64,000 nucleotides of DNA from Symsagittifera roscoffensis (lineage: Eukaryota; Xenacoelomorpha; Acoela; Convolutidae): contig NC_087065.1 of assembly GCF_963678635.1 (NCBI RefSeq), forward strand, positions 52,395,858 to 52,459,857, read 5' to 3'. Numbering within the stretch: position 1 is the stretch's first letter; each line of letters starts with the position of its first letter. The notes under the pieces are model-generated. The model did no database searches, was not told the origin of the DNA, and worked only from the letters and a program-made list of their open reading frames with translations. Shown here one piece after another: positions 23,401 through 34,000 of this stretch. The position numbers and the translations under genes are program-made.

Positions 23401-25600
23401 CGCCAATATTGGAAATAAGATCCTCATTCTTTGTGTGTACTCTGACAGCACCCAATTACGGGGCTAGTAGTTTCAATTTTTGTATTTTTATATGCAAGCT
23501 TTTTTATTAAAAGTTTGAAAAAACAAAGTTTTTTGAAGTTTTTTATATGTAAGTTCTTTGAAAATTTTTTAAAATGAATTAAGAAAAAATAAGCAATTAT
23601 TGACCAGTCGCATTCGAATGCAATTTTTCAGTATCCAATAAGAGAGTTATCTAACAGTACCCAACTCCAGCGTTGGAAATTCCAAAATTTGAGAAACTTC
23701 AAACTTAAGTTTTCTACAATTTTTTATTGAAGACCATACGAAACGTCATGAGTAAAAAAACTACAAAAATTTGAGTATTCAAATTTGGAGGCAAGATTCG
23801 AAACCCCGGTGTGCACTCTGACAGTCCATGACTACAGATTTAGAAAATTCAAATTTTGAAACAAATTTTAAAATTTAAGTTTTCAGAATTTTTTTTGAAG
23901 AAGTCATATAAGAAAAACTACAAAGATGTGAGCAGTCAAGTCATAATTGGAGGCAAGATTCGCAGTCTCTGAGAATACTCTAACAGTCCCCGACTACAGA
24001 GTTGGGAATTTGAGTATATGAAAAAAGTAAGTTCAAGTTTTCTGAAATTTTTTTGAAAAAATGACAAAAAACGTCGTCTCGAAAACTATAAAAATTTGAG
24101 CAGTCATATTTGGAGGCAAATATCGCAACTGCTGAGAAAACCCTGAAAAATTTCGTAAAAGTAACTGGATCTTCAAATTTTGAAATCTTGATAGTACCCT
24201 CACAGTAGTCAACTACAAAATTGTGAATTTCAATTATTTTGATTTTTTTTCAAAATCTAAGTTTTCTGAACAATTAAAAAGAAATAATAAAACATGTCAT
24301 ATCTCAAAAACTACCAAGATTTGAGCAGTCATATTTGAAGGCAAGATTTGCAACCCACCCTTGAGAGTACTCTGACAACATCCTACTACAGGGTTGGGAT
24401 CTTCATGTTTTTTAAGTTATTTTGTAAATTGAGTTTTCTGAAAATGTTCAAAAAAATTACAAAAATTGTATCTCGTATACAGCAGCTCATTTTTGGGTTG
24501 TTTAATTTAAACTCGGCGAATTGAACAATGAATTAAACCTGGAAAATCGAAAAAAGTTAACCAATGCAATATACGATATAGCTTAAAAATGAAGAAATTT
24601 TTTGGTTAAACATGCAAATACAATACGTTAAAAAGCGAGATAGTGAAGCCTGCATTTAATTAGATAATACATAGATTAACACCTTTGGAAAATGTATAGG
24701 ATATTTTGACCGTTATTTGCTTTGAAAATGTCACAATAGCAGTGCTAAGCGATTGCATTTTTTCAGAGACCGGAGTTGTTGGAATAACTTGAAGTCCATA
24801 ACTTCAGAACAATTTTCTTTGACCAGCGATCTGCCATGCAGTGTTTCAATAAAAACTAACGCATAAATTGCCGACAACAAAGCTAACACAAAATGTGAAA
24901 AAACTATTTCGAATTAGCTTTAGCTTGAAGGTCAGAATCATTTTGAAAATTTGACGTGTTGTCCAATAAATTTGTTAAAAGCTATAAATCTCGAGATTGA
25001 TTGAAATTCGAATTTGCTTCCAAAACTTGCACTAAATTGGCGGGTTGCTTTTTAACGTTTATTCTGTCTGTTCAAACTTTTTGCTGCTTTTTAGTGTTGA
25101 CCTCCCATTGTAAAAGATGATACCATCTCATTCAAAGATAAACAGCAATTTTAGTTAAAAGTCACGTTGAACCTGATTAAAATTCCAATATTTTGTCTTA
25201 TTGAACCACCTGGCTACAGCAATTTTCGCATGATGATAGGCTCGTAGGCTTATCAATACACCCCCATATAACATTTGATATATCAAATCTTCATCTGTGC
25301 AATTAAATAATCCATATCAGTCGGTTTCTATTATTTTTTTAATGAGTAATTTCACCATAATACTCACCCAACTTTTGCTTCATTCTCAGTCTCACTTTCT
25401 CTGCTCCAATCAACATAATCTTCATTTCCTTCGCCATAGTCATTGAACTGTCTTAAAACAAGGCAGAACACAAACACGAATGTGAACACTATGAGGAAAA
25501 CTATAAGTGGTCTCGAAGTGAGCTTGTAGGAGGCGGGGTATTGGAGCTTGATCGAGCCATGTATCCTCGGCCGGAGAAAGGGTAAAAGGCGCGGCTTCAT
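14211..25600 (-). CDS. Golgi carbohydrate sulfotransferase (CHST family), five exons
   Basis: Likely transfers sulfate from PAPS to a glycan in the Golgi lumen. Exons on the minus strand: 25600-25368, 22634-22490, 21641-21262, 16527-16377, 14408-14211. They join in frame to 1107 nt, 368 residues plus stop. Residues 1-30 are basic and cytosolic; about 31-49 form a signal-anchor; a short stem follows. The 5'-PAPS loop is Val-Pro-Arg-Ser-Gly-Thr-Thr (88-94). The 3'-phosphate motif is IRDPRAIYKSR (243-253). Further family landmarks are Glu-Pro-Leu, LLSCNF, a KYESLAKHP segment (283-291), and a C-terminal IDWIVDNM...RNAS...W block. Introns 1 and 3 are GT-AG (donors GTGAGT and GTAAGC); introns 2 and 4 fit only as GA-AG. 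The segment between 253 and 283 is shorter than usual, so one exon may be missed in intron 3. Substrate unknown (chondroitin or keratan type). Confidence 0.75.
15362..15796 (+). pseudogene. Mutator-like/FLYWCH-type transposase C-terminal scrap
   Basis: Lies in intron 4 of the sulfotransferase gene on the opposite strand. From 15362 the frame reads FFPPSLWNQRG, then RTTKAIEGWHFGIQ, then HPSMWKVVDSLQKD. This order (W-N, R-T-x-x-x-x-E-G-W-H, H-P-x-x-W) is the familiar C-terminal signature of MULE-type transposases and their domesticated relatives. Only about 75 residues match. Two in-frame stops lie just upstream of 15362 and the rest of the frame after about 15600 looks unrelated. No catalytic DDE part or TIRs were found, so it is a dead fragment. 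Confidence 0.6.
16377..16527 (-). CDS. Sulfotransferase exon 4 (KYESLAKHP segment)
   Basis: The acceptor AAATAG ends at 16528 and the first base completes the Arg codon begun in exon 3. It encodes FCQPELFQC, PNRVMAIKYESLAKHP and TEI. The frame then needs to leave near 16377; the next bases are GAATGG, a GA donor. No GT lies in a compatible place. Confidence 0.65.
16800..17425 (-). repeat. Dispersed repeat R2, inverted copy 3
   Basis: Inverse of R2. AAGGCCTTGCGATTCG, GAGTGACATATCATATTAAA and CCACAAATAATCATCCG mirror 23140-23200. CACACCACACCG and TGCTATCTTTG at the right end mirror the R2 start. It sits in intron 3 of the sulfotransferase gene. Confidence 0.6.
17836..18156 (+). mobile_element. 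hAT-type MITE, 5'-truncated copy in intron 3
   Basis: The left end is replaced by a G-run (17834-17848) and GGGTGG repeats. From about 17885 it follows the MITE (GGCGGATTTTCAAAAAAATT, CTTTGGGTCGGCAGGGGGTC) and ends at CCTAAATCCGCCCCTAG. Non-coding. Confidence 0.65.
18168..18290 (-). mobile_element. Fragment of the same MITE in opposite orientation
   Basis: GGATTCGATGATCCCCTCGC and CACCCAAAGGGTCC mirror the 3' part of the preceding copy. The two pieces therefore lie tail to tail only about 10 bp apart and could fold on each other. Confidence 0.55.
19465..19720. repeat. Minisatellite, ATTCAGTATTTGGG-type
   Basis: Short, imperfect tandem copies of about 15-16 bp (ATTCAGTATTTGGG, ATTCAGTATTTGTG and variants) within the TIR element. 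Confidence 0.6.
19737..19965. repeat. Minisatellite, GGAATTGAGATCGAAGT-type
   Basis: Roughly five to six imperfect copies of a unit of about 35-45 bp containing GACAGGAATTGAGATCGAA. It is inside the same TIR element. Confidence 0.6.
20385..21261. other. Remainder of intron 3, no further feature seen
   Basis: AT-rich intronic sequence between the TIR element and the exon 3 donor. Short frames on both strands lack domains. Confidence 0.4.
21262..21641 (-). CDS. Sulfotransferase exon 3 (core and 3'-phosphate motif)
   Basis: The acceptor AACAACAG ends at 21642. The exon reads through LLSCNF, KVVKVIKLAKHL and GLIRDPRAIYKS, then the donor AG|GTAAGC at 21261. The upstream in-frame TGA near 21655 limits how far the exon could extend. 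Confidence 0.8.
22130..22392 (+). mobile_element. hAT-type MITE, degraded, in intron 2
   Basis: GGGTCGACCAAATTGATTTT, CGAGCGCTCCC, and a 3' end GGGGGTCGAATCC...CCCCTAAATTTGCGACTGC follow the MITE order. The left terminus is missing. It occupies about a third of the short intron 2 of the sulfotransferase gene. Confidence 0.6.
22490..22634 (-). CDS. Sulfotransferase exon 2 (5'-PAPS loop)
   Basis: The acceptor TTGTTCAG precedes 22634. The exon encodes VTSVPRSGTTMMYRLL and continues to a Glu-Pro-Leu motif. After Lys-126 (AAG) the genome continues GAGAGATT and reaches a stop 12 codons on, so the exon must end near here. A GA donor fits the frame. Confidence 0.75.
22690..23330 (+). repeat. Dispersed repeat R2, copy 4, in intron 1
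   Basis: Nearly the same block order as 4018-4790 (GATAGCCGGTTACTGTGC, CTCAAATTGGTGTCG, CTGCATGTTGTGAT, GAGAGTCATAGTAAAATAGG). It ends with the GATATATCACTCAACCCGG block shared with the inverted copy at 16.9 kb. Confidence 0.65.
23440..24480. repeat. Degenerate tandem repeat, unit about 160-220 bp
   Basis: Six recognisable units begin with ACTCTGACAG-like sequence near 23447, 23648, 23815, 23977, 24196 and 24369. Each is followed by an ACTACAGxGTTGGG block, an AAGTTTTCTGAA block and GAGCAGTCATATTTGGAGGC. Units are strongly diverged and vary in length. Located in intron 1 of the sulfotransferase gene. Confidence 0.6.
25368..25600 (-). CDS. Sulfotransferase exon 1 (cytosolic tail, signal-anchor, stem)
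   Basis: ATG at 25600. A basic N-terminus is followed by a run of 19 hydrophobic residues (about residues 31-49) and an acidic stem. The donor GTGAGT starts at 25367, leaving two bases of a Gly codon that are completed by exon 2. Confidence 0.75.
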
Positions 25601-26971
25601 TATTTAGTTGATAAAAAAATCAAATGATCCCCTGTATGTTGTTCTCGACCAAGAAATATACACAAGCGGACAAAATAAGACGCAAACTTAGGTTTTCTCT
25701 CTCTAAAATGTCTTATTTCAAGGACCATTTTGGACAACATTTATTCAGAGTTTCACCTAATTTTTTATATTGACCTGCTGCCAAAGAACAATAAACTACA
25801 TTCTCTGAAAGTTTAAATTTTTGATTTGAATCACTTACCAATTATTTCCAGATCTGATATAAAAATGCAAGTTTTCAATATCTACACTAAGTTTTCTAAA
25901 ACGCGTAGAAATATACTGGAGAAAAAAAGTAACGCAACCAAACCTTTTTCAAAACTCAAAAAAATTCCCTGTGAAACTTTGTGAGCATAGAATCGTTTCA
26001 TTCCTTGTGTGAAAAAAAGTAAGAAACATATTTTAACCTGACTCATGAATTGAAACAGAAAAAAATTGAAACCTGACAGACATTGAGCCCCTTAGATCAA
26101 AGGAACAAAATTAGTGCATTTCGATCCATAAAAAAAACAGCAAGTACTGAAAATTATGATTTATTTCTTTGAGAGATGCAACTTCACATCACGTTTTTTC
26201 GCTCGGCTCAAAAATTTTCTTTCAAAAAGTGCAGTACGTTTTTCATTAAGATCTATGAAAAAAGAGCTTACCTTAGATGTTTTTTTTTAAATTTCGCAAA
26301 AAATTGTAAAATTTCTCAAGTAAAAACTAGGTATATCACTATCTATGGGCAAAAACTAATATAGTAGTCACCAATTTATTTTCTCTTTTCCAAATTATCT
26401 CCCATTTTTTGCTTCAATTTCACTAGTTTTTTTTCTCCAGTATATACACCTATGAGAAACAAAATCATTTTTTTAAAAGTGCAAATAGAACGCTGTTTTT
26501 TTTCAGTAATCAGAATTTTTTATCCGGTATTTTTTTTGTTTGAGTGAATGAGGCAATGTTAGCTTGCGCTTTAATTAGTCTTTTTGCGTCTTCGCTTTAA
26601 TAACAAAAAATGTATCAAATGAAAAAAATCCAACTAAAGAGTTTTTCATTGGTTTCAAATTAGTTCTAGTCCAAAAAAGTAAGTACATCATACCCAAAAC
26701 TACCTAAAGCTCACTGTTTAACGTTCTAACTTGACATTTTTGGCTTCGATGCTTAAGTTGTATTAATTAGTCAGGCAAACAAATGAAAAATAGCCCAGAA
26801 AATTCTGAAACTTCAGTTAGTTTTATCGTTGTTCGAAAATTTTTCAAAAAGCATCCCCTTTACTGAAGTACTATTTTTCTGATTTGATTACCAAATTAAA
26901 CTAAATTACTCTTTTAGGAATTGGTTCAAAAAATTACTGAAGCTAGAGCAAACTGGTAACTTAAAAGTAAA
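25601..26971. other. Upstream region of the sulfotransferase gene, unassigned
   Basis: Should contain the promoter and any 5'-UTR of the minus-strand sulfotransferase gene, but no clear core element is visible. No other gene seen. Confidence 0.35.
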
Positions 26972-27290
26972 ACAAGACTGCTTGCATATCAGGGCATAGC
27001 CCTGTATGTTCCGACTGCCCTTTAACCCTTATCGAATAAATTTTTGGAAATTTTTGACAGTATCAAAGATCATGTGTGAAAAATATACGACCAATTAGCT
27101 AGGCCCAAATCAATTTGGAACAATTTTGCTGTGCGGGATAATTCACACGCATGATTAATTCGCGTTACGCTTTCAGCATTACGGATAAAATCTTCAAAGT
27201 GCCCATAAAATAGTCTAGAGCATAGCCAAATTGGCAATTTTCAACTCCCAAAAATTAATCGGAGGAAAAATATCTTTTTAAAATTGATTT
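26972..27290 (-). mobile_element. Hairpin-ended repeat family, diverged copy D
   Basis: Starts ACAAGACTGCTTGCATATCA with an altered hairpin (CAGGGC-ATA-GCCCTG), then GTTCCGACTGCCCTTTAA. Later blocks only loosely match the other copies. An old copy. Confidence 0.55.
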
Positions 27291-28857
27291 CAGGGAATCT
27301 TCCATAGGGCAGGAAAATTTTTTGTTAAAAACTATTATTTCGATCGCCAAAAAATGATTGAATAAAAAAACCACGCCAAGCATAAACATTTTTTTTGTAA
27401 AAGTCGGAATAAAACTTTTTAAAAGACCATTTTGGAAAAAGATTTTTTGAAATTTCAGCATTTTAATTCATTACGAAGCCAAGCTGTTTTTTTTTTGCAA
27501 ATTGCAAGCGGACTCCGTAGCAAGGACACTTTTTTTTCTTTTTTTGTTCTTTCATTTTCTTTAATAATTCCGGCAAATTTTTAACATGTTTAAAGACTTT
27601 TCTCTGGTTTCCTGAGATATACATACATCTAAATGTGCGCTTATTCAGTGCACAATTTGCTTATCGTAATGTTACAAAAATGCTTTAGAAAAGAAATCAA
27701 TTTTTGATTTGAATTACCAACTTTTATGAAAGTGCAATTTTTCACCATCTACAGTAAATTTTCCAGAAATTGTGAACTTTTTCTAAAGCCATGGAAAAAG
27801 TTCTGTTCATACAGATAAAAATAAATCGACCGAGCTCACTAATTGTGATATGTTGATAATGAAACTGATCACATCCTTGAGAAAATTTACTGCAGATAAT
27901 GAAAAGTGACCTTTTAAGGCTCGAAAAAACTGATTAGTCTTTGAGCCAAAAGTTGATTATTCCAAAAAAATTTGCTCGGATCATTCAATGTCGGTCAATG
28001 TGAACAATTTGCTAAAAATTAATTTGATTTTTGCCTAAAAATGGTCTTTTGAAAAAAGAATTTTAGAACCTAAAACTTTGAATTGGCGTCCATTGTAATA
28101 AATATTTAATGAAGCATGTCTCGAGAAAGGGGAAAAATTTTTTAGTGCAATTTGTTTTTGGTTTTGATGAAACACAAATGAAATACTGGTAAGAAGTTTT
28201 TGAATCGTAATAACATTCACTTTTCTGTCTATTGAATAGCGTATCTCGATAGTATTATTTCGAGCACAGTTTCAAATTGCATCGAGCTACTAGTGCATAG
28301 TATTGAGCGCACTTGAGCCAGATCTATGTAGATGCACTTATTTTGATATCATGTTTAAGTTGCACCGCTAGATAATTTTTGCAAATTAGCTTAAGCTTGG
28401 CTTGTTTTATGCAGAGGACATTTTTAAGATGCATCGCGCTACGACTGACGAGATCTATGCAAAGGTTGCAAAATTTTCATCAAGAGTTTTAATTTGACTC
28501 GGATATTGCTGCTTAAAACACTAACGCTAACAAATTGGCCTGTTCTGATCAGCTAGTTGTTGCCAACAAAAAACAAGACAAAAACTTCAATGACTACTCG
28601 GCAAGAGAATGATTTAAATCAAACAAAATAAGTGTTTCTCTTCCTTGTGTCGATCAACTACCGAGTAATTGATGAACATGTGAACGATATTATAAATAGT
28701 GAACGAACTTTAGTTGACAAAACTAAAACCTAAATAGGGCTTTTATGAAATTTTTATGGACCATATGAGAACAACGATTACCTTTAAAATGATAAAAACT
28801 TTTAGTATGGCCGCGAGCATGTGATCAAAACTGTCCGCTTTGAAATTATTCTTATTA
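27291..28857. other. Unassigned AT-rich sequence
   Basis: Near 27470 it carries an end-like match to the 18977-20384 TIR element. GAGCTACTAGTGC near 28280 recurs near 30715 in a longer similar block. No gene seen. Confidence 0.35.
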
Positions 28858-29376
28858 TTCCGACTTTCGTAACAAAAGTAACGGAATATTTGTGCTCGGG
28901 GAGGGTTTTTTTTTCTTCAGACAAACTTCGACTTTTTAACGAGCCAATTTTGACAGATTTTTTTATCGTTGGAAAAGTAATGTTGTCTTGAGCTTAAATT
29001 TGTAAAGATATTCTACCTGTTATCATTTTTATTAAAGTTATGGGTGTTTAAAGATTGCCATTTTGGCCAATTTGGGACAAATAAATCGCGATATATTTCG
29101 CGCAATTAACGCGTAAGCGGAGATTCAATCCGTTTAGAAATCGTTCCAAATTGGTTGAAGGAAGATAATTTGCTATAATTCGTTTGTTACTAGGGGCGAA
29201 ACTTATCACTTTGTGTTTTATATGGCGTGTGGGGGGATGATTTTTACTAAAAATCTCAAATAAAAAAAAAATATTTTTATTTTTTTATTTTTAATTTTTT
29301 CTTGTTATTTTTACTGCTCCATAGACCCTTAAAGGCAGTCAGAACATTCAGGACTTCGCCCTGAGACGAGCAGTTT
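28858..29376 (+). mobile_element. Hairpin-ended repeat family, copy E
   Basis: Plus-strand copy with the TTCCGACTTTCG start and the AACGCGTAAGCGGAGATTCA block. Its subterminal hairpin is CAGGAC-TTC-GCCCTG, with one changed base that weakens the stem. Confidence 0.7.
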
Positions 29377-29522
29377 TGTTTATTTTTGGGATACTTTGTT
29401 TTTTTTTTGTTTGAAAAAGCCGGCCCAACAACCAACTGAAAATGTCAACTCGCTAAGAACTTCAACTTTGACAAATTAGCGTAATGCTATGTTTTGCGTC
29501 AGCGAGAAACATTAAAAATTTA

Positions 29523-29775
29523 AAAAGCTGTCAAATTGAACAACTCAAAATTTTCTTTTCAAAGGAAAATGTTGCACATTGCATGAACATTTCTTCATTT
29601 TTTTGATCGAGAAAGAAACAACGCGCTGCAAAAAAAACTTCCACCAAAAAGCTGTCAATTTGAACAACTCAAAATTTTCATTTGAAAGGAAAACTTTTTA
29701 CACGGATTGCATGAACATTTCTTCACTTTTTTGACCGAGAAAGAAACAACGTGTTGCAAAAAGTGTTCCACCAAA
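29523..29775. repeat. Two-copy tandem duplication, about 125 bp
   Basis: Two adjacent copies both run from AGCTGTCAAATTGAACAACT through AACATTTCTTCA and GAGAAAGAAACAACG to CCACCAAAA. They differ at scattered positions. Confidence 0.75.
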
Positions 29776-31028
29776 AATTAAAACCTGCATTGTATGAATT
29801 GGAATAAAGTGTTTATTACTTAAAAAAATGATGATTTTACAAGACTGCTTATTTGTGCTTGGTTATTTTTATTTTTTTTGTGCTTGGTTATTCTACGAAT
29901 TTTGTTGAGTGTTTTTGTGAATGTTCTGTGAAATGGTCTATGAAAAAGTGTTATTGTGGTTGATATCATAGTTGTCTAATGTATCGAAAAGTTTTGTGAA
30001 CCGAACGAGACACGCAGTAAAACGTCGAAAAATATAAGCTGTTGCTTATCTGGTGTGAAGCAAATGTAAAAAACACGAACGATGCACACACATTTGAAAA
30101 ATTTAAAGCTGACACGTAGTTTCTTTGTTTTAATTGAATGTTCGAAAAAGCGTGAACATATTGCACAAATGACGTTGATTCGTCAATTAATATTTGGAAA
30201 GATATTATATGGGGCAGTAAAACAGTGCCGAAGTACAACAGTGCCAAAAAAATAGTTCAAAAGTGCCGAAAACGGAAACTTTGTTCAGCAGTGCCAAAAA
30301 TTTGAACAAGTTTTAACATATTAAGTGCGGCAATCAAAAATAAATGGCAATCGCTTACAATCTTAAGTAACACTTCAAGATTTTGGCCAAAAAAACTTGC
30401 AACTTAGACGCTTTGACATCGACGCTTTGCAGTTGCAGATATTTTGGCGTCAAAATTGGAGTGATTTGTTTTGTTAATTGGCGTCAGTTATTTCCCGCTC
30501 TTTAGAAAACGCGCTTAAAGCAATCTGAAAATGTCCCGCTTTTTTCAGTTCTGTTGTACATTGGCACTGCTGAACGCCCCCTATTATATTCATTAATAAT
30601 TTTGTGTATACAAGTTGTACATAAGTTTATAATTCAATTTATCTGGTACAGAGTAATCCAGAACCCCACGTTATTTGTTTATTTTATGTCTGGTGCACGT
30701 TTTCACATTGCATTGAGCTACTAGTGCCTTGCTACAAGAAAAATTGAGCGATATCTATGGAAGGGTTCCATTTTGTTGTAAACGTTTGAAAAATAATTTT
30801 AAAAATCATGGAAATGAAAATAAGGTAATTCGGAACATTGCCAAATCAGCAATTTTTCGATTTTCTCAAAAAACCTTATCAAAAAATAAGTATTTGAAAT
30901 AATTTTTTTTTCAAATTTGAGTTTTGAGACCCGATATCTTCATGCGGGAAAAGTTTCAACATAAAAGTTTCGAAAATTCGAAAATTCAAATTCCTACATT
31001 CGTCTAAAAGACAGCATCCCAGACATGT
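29776..31028. other. Unassigned sequence left of the satellite
   Basis: Contains a short cluster of AGTGCCGAA/AGTGCCAAA motifs near 30230-30300 and a 93-codon minus-strand frame (29966-30247) without domains. No gene called. Confidence 0.35.
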
Positions 31029-34000
31029 ACAAAAGGACCTAGATATTGGCTGCTACAAAATTTGACTTTTTACAAGAATAGAAAGATAGCAAAACTATAT
31101 TGAAAAAAAATACCCGTGTTAAATTAATATTATAATTCCATGTATGACCAGAAAACTGACATGATTTTATCAGCTATGATGCAGAACAGTTGCATGATTA
31201 GTTTTTGACTGCTCATTTCTAATGCAGTTATGCCGCTTCTGTGCAGGCATCGTTTGATGCATGAGTGATTTCATGTCAGCTCTGTGTCAGAAATGGCTAG
31301 ACATGTCTCATGTAAATCCAGACATGCTTCAGAGGTTGACCAGAAGTGTTCAGATCTAAACTGACATATGTACCCCTGCCAGCAGTTTTTGTGAAATGTG
31401 TTTTTTCTCACGGTATGTGGACCCAAAACAGCTTCAATTTCAAAATTTCAAATTGAAATAGCAAATATAAGGAGAAAACAAGAAAGTATTATGAAAATAA
31501 GCATCAAGAAAGCGCTCGTTTCTGTCTAGCTTACTGCCATGTGTCTGTTGATCGTACCCCCCCCCAGAAATTTAATTTTCTTTTCAACAGGACGTCTCCT
31601 TTCGTACTGCACATCTCCCCCTGTTTTCGTTGTCAGGAACGTTGAAACACAAAAAACATCACAGAAATTTTTTAGAGAAATTGGAACGGAATGGGCAAGT
31701 CAAGATAACAAAAATTTTATAAAAAACTTTTTTGAACTTTTTTCATATCAAATATTTCAAATTGATATTCTAAAATATGAACTTCAAGCTAATTTTTTTT
31801 GTAGAAACATGGAAAAAAAAATGTTTCTAACAATGTGAAGAATTTTTCAAAAAAGGCACAAAAAACGAATTTTGCCGAATCTCATTCGCAGCAATTTGAT
31901 CCAAATTTTTCCATCAAGGCTCCTCAAAAATTCTCTATGGCCCTCGCTGATATTTTCGCCAAATTTTTCATAGCAGAAACTATTTTTTCTGGCTAAAACT
32001 CCTCTGGTAAGCAAAACTGACTAATTTTTTTCTGCAGAAATTACCCTCAAAACTCGTTTTTTTTTCTAAATTAAAACCTAACAATAGGTCTCAATTAACA
32101 TTTGTATATCGTTTATCAAAAGATGCCATGCAAGGGCGGATCTAGGATTTTCTCGAAAGGGGCGGATTTTCAAAAAAAAATGTGGAATCTTTTTTTTCCG
32201 ACGTTATTTTTTAGGACCCTTTTTTTCCAGCTTTCGCAAAGTACTAAAAAGTCCCTATTTTGCCCAAAAATCCTGCGCTGCAGCCAACATTTTTCAAAAA
32301 AGGCGAAAAAAGCGTACAAAAGGACTTAGATATTGGCTGCTATAAGTTTGACTTTTTACAAGAATAGAAAGATAGCAAAACTATATTGAAAATAATTACC
32401 CGTGTTAAATTAATATTATAATTCCATGTATGACCAGAAACTGATATGAGTTTATCAGCTAGGATGCAGAACAGTTGCATGGTTAGTTTTTGACTGCTCA
32501 TTTCTAATGCAGTTATGCCGCTTCTGTGCAGGCATCGATTGATGCATGAGTGATTTCCAATCAGCTCTGTGTCAGAAATGAATATACATGTCTCATGTAA
32601 ATCCAGACATGCTTCAGAGGTTTACCAGAAGGTTTCAGATCTAAACTGAAATATGTACGCCTGTCAGCAATTTTTGTGAAATGTGTTTTTTCTCACGGTA
32701 TGTGGACCCAAAACAGCTTCAATTTCAAAATTTCAAATTAAAATAGCAAATATAAGGAGAAAACAAGAAATTAATATGGAAATTAGCATCAAGAAAGCGC
32801 TCTTTTCTGTCTAGCCTACTGCCATGTGTCTGTTGATCAAACTCCCCCCCCCCCCCAGGAATTTTATTTTCTTTTCCACAGGACGTCTCCTTTCGTATTG
32901 CACATCTCCCCCTGTATTCGTTGTCAGGAACGTTGAAACACAAAAAACATCACAGAAATTTTTTAGAGAAATTGGAACAGAATGGGCCAGTCAAGGTAGC
33001 AAAAATTTTATAAAAAACCTTTTTGAACTTTTTTCATATCAAATATTTCATATTGATATTCTAAAATATGAACTTCAAGCTAATTTTTTTTTGTAGAAAC
33101 ATAGAAAAAAAAATGTTTCTAACAATGTGAAGAATTTTTCAAAAAAGGCACAAAAAACTAATTTTGCCGAATCTCATTCGCAGCAATTTGATCCAAATTT
33201 TTCCATCAAGGCTCCTCAAAAATTCTCTATGGCCCTCGCTGATATTTTCGCCAAATTTTTCATAGCAGAAACTATTTTTTCTGGCTAAAACTCCTCTGGT
33301 AAGCAAAACTGACTAATTTTTTTCTGCAGAAATTTCCCTCAAAACTCGTTTTTTTTTCTAAATTCAAACCTAACAATAGTACTCAATTAACATTTGTATA
33401 TCGTTTATCAAAAGATGCCATGCAAGGGCGGATCTAGGATTTTCTCGAAAGGGGCGGATTTTCAAAAAAAAAATGTGGAATCTTTTTTTTCCGACGTTCT
33501 TTTTTAGGACCCTTTTTTTCCAGCTTTCGCAAAGTACTAAAAAGTCCCTATTTTGCCCAAAAATCCTGCGCTGCAGCCAACATTTTTCAAAAAAGGCGAA
33601 AAAAGCGTACAAAAGGACCTAGATATTGGCTGCTATAAATTTGACTTTTTACAAGAATAGAAAGATAGCAAAACTATATTGAAAATAATTACCCGTGTTA
33701 AATTAATATTATAATTCCATGTATGACCAGAAAACTGATATGAGTTTATCAGCTAGGATGCAGAACAGTTGCATGGTTAGTTTTTGACTGCTCATTTCTA
33801 ATGCAGTTATGCCGCTTCTGTGCAGGCATCGATTGATGCATGAGTGATTTCCAATCAGCTCTGTGTCAGAAATGAATAGACATGTCTCATGTAAATCCAG
33901 ACATGCTTCAGAGGTTTACCAGAAGGTTTCAGATCTAAACTGAAATATGTACCCCTGTCAGCAATTTTTGTGAAATGGGTTTTTTCTCACGGTATGTGGA

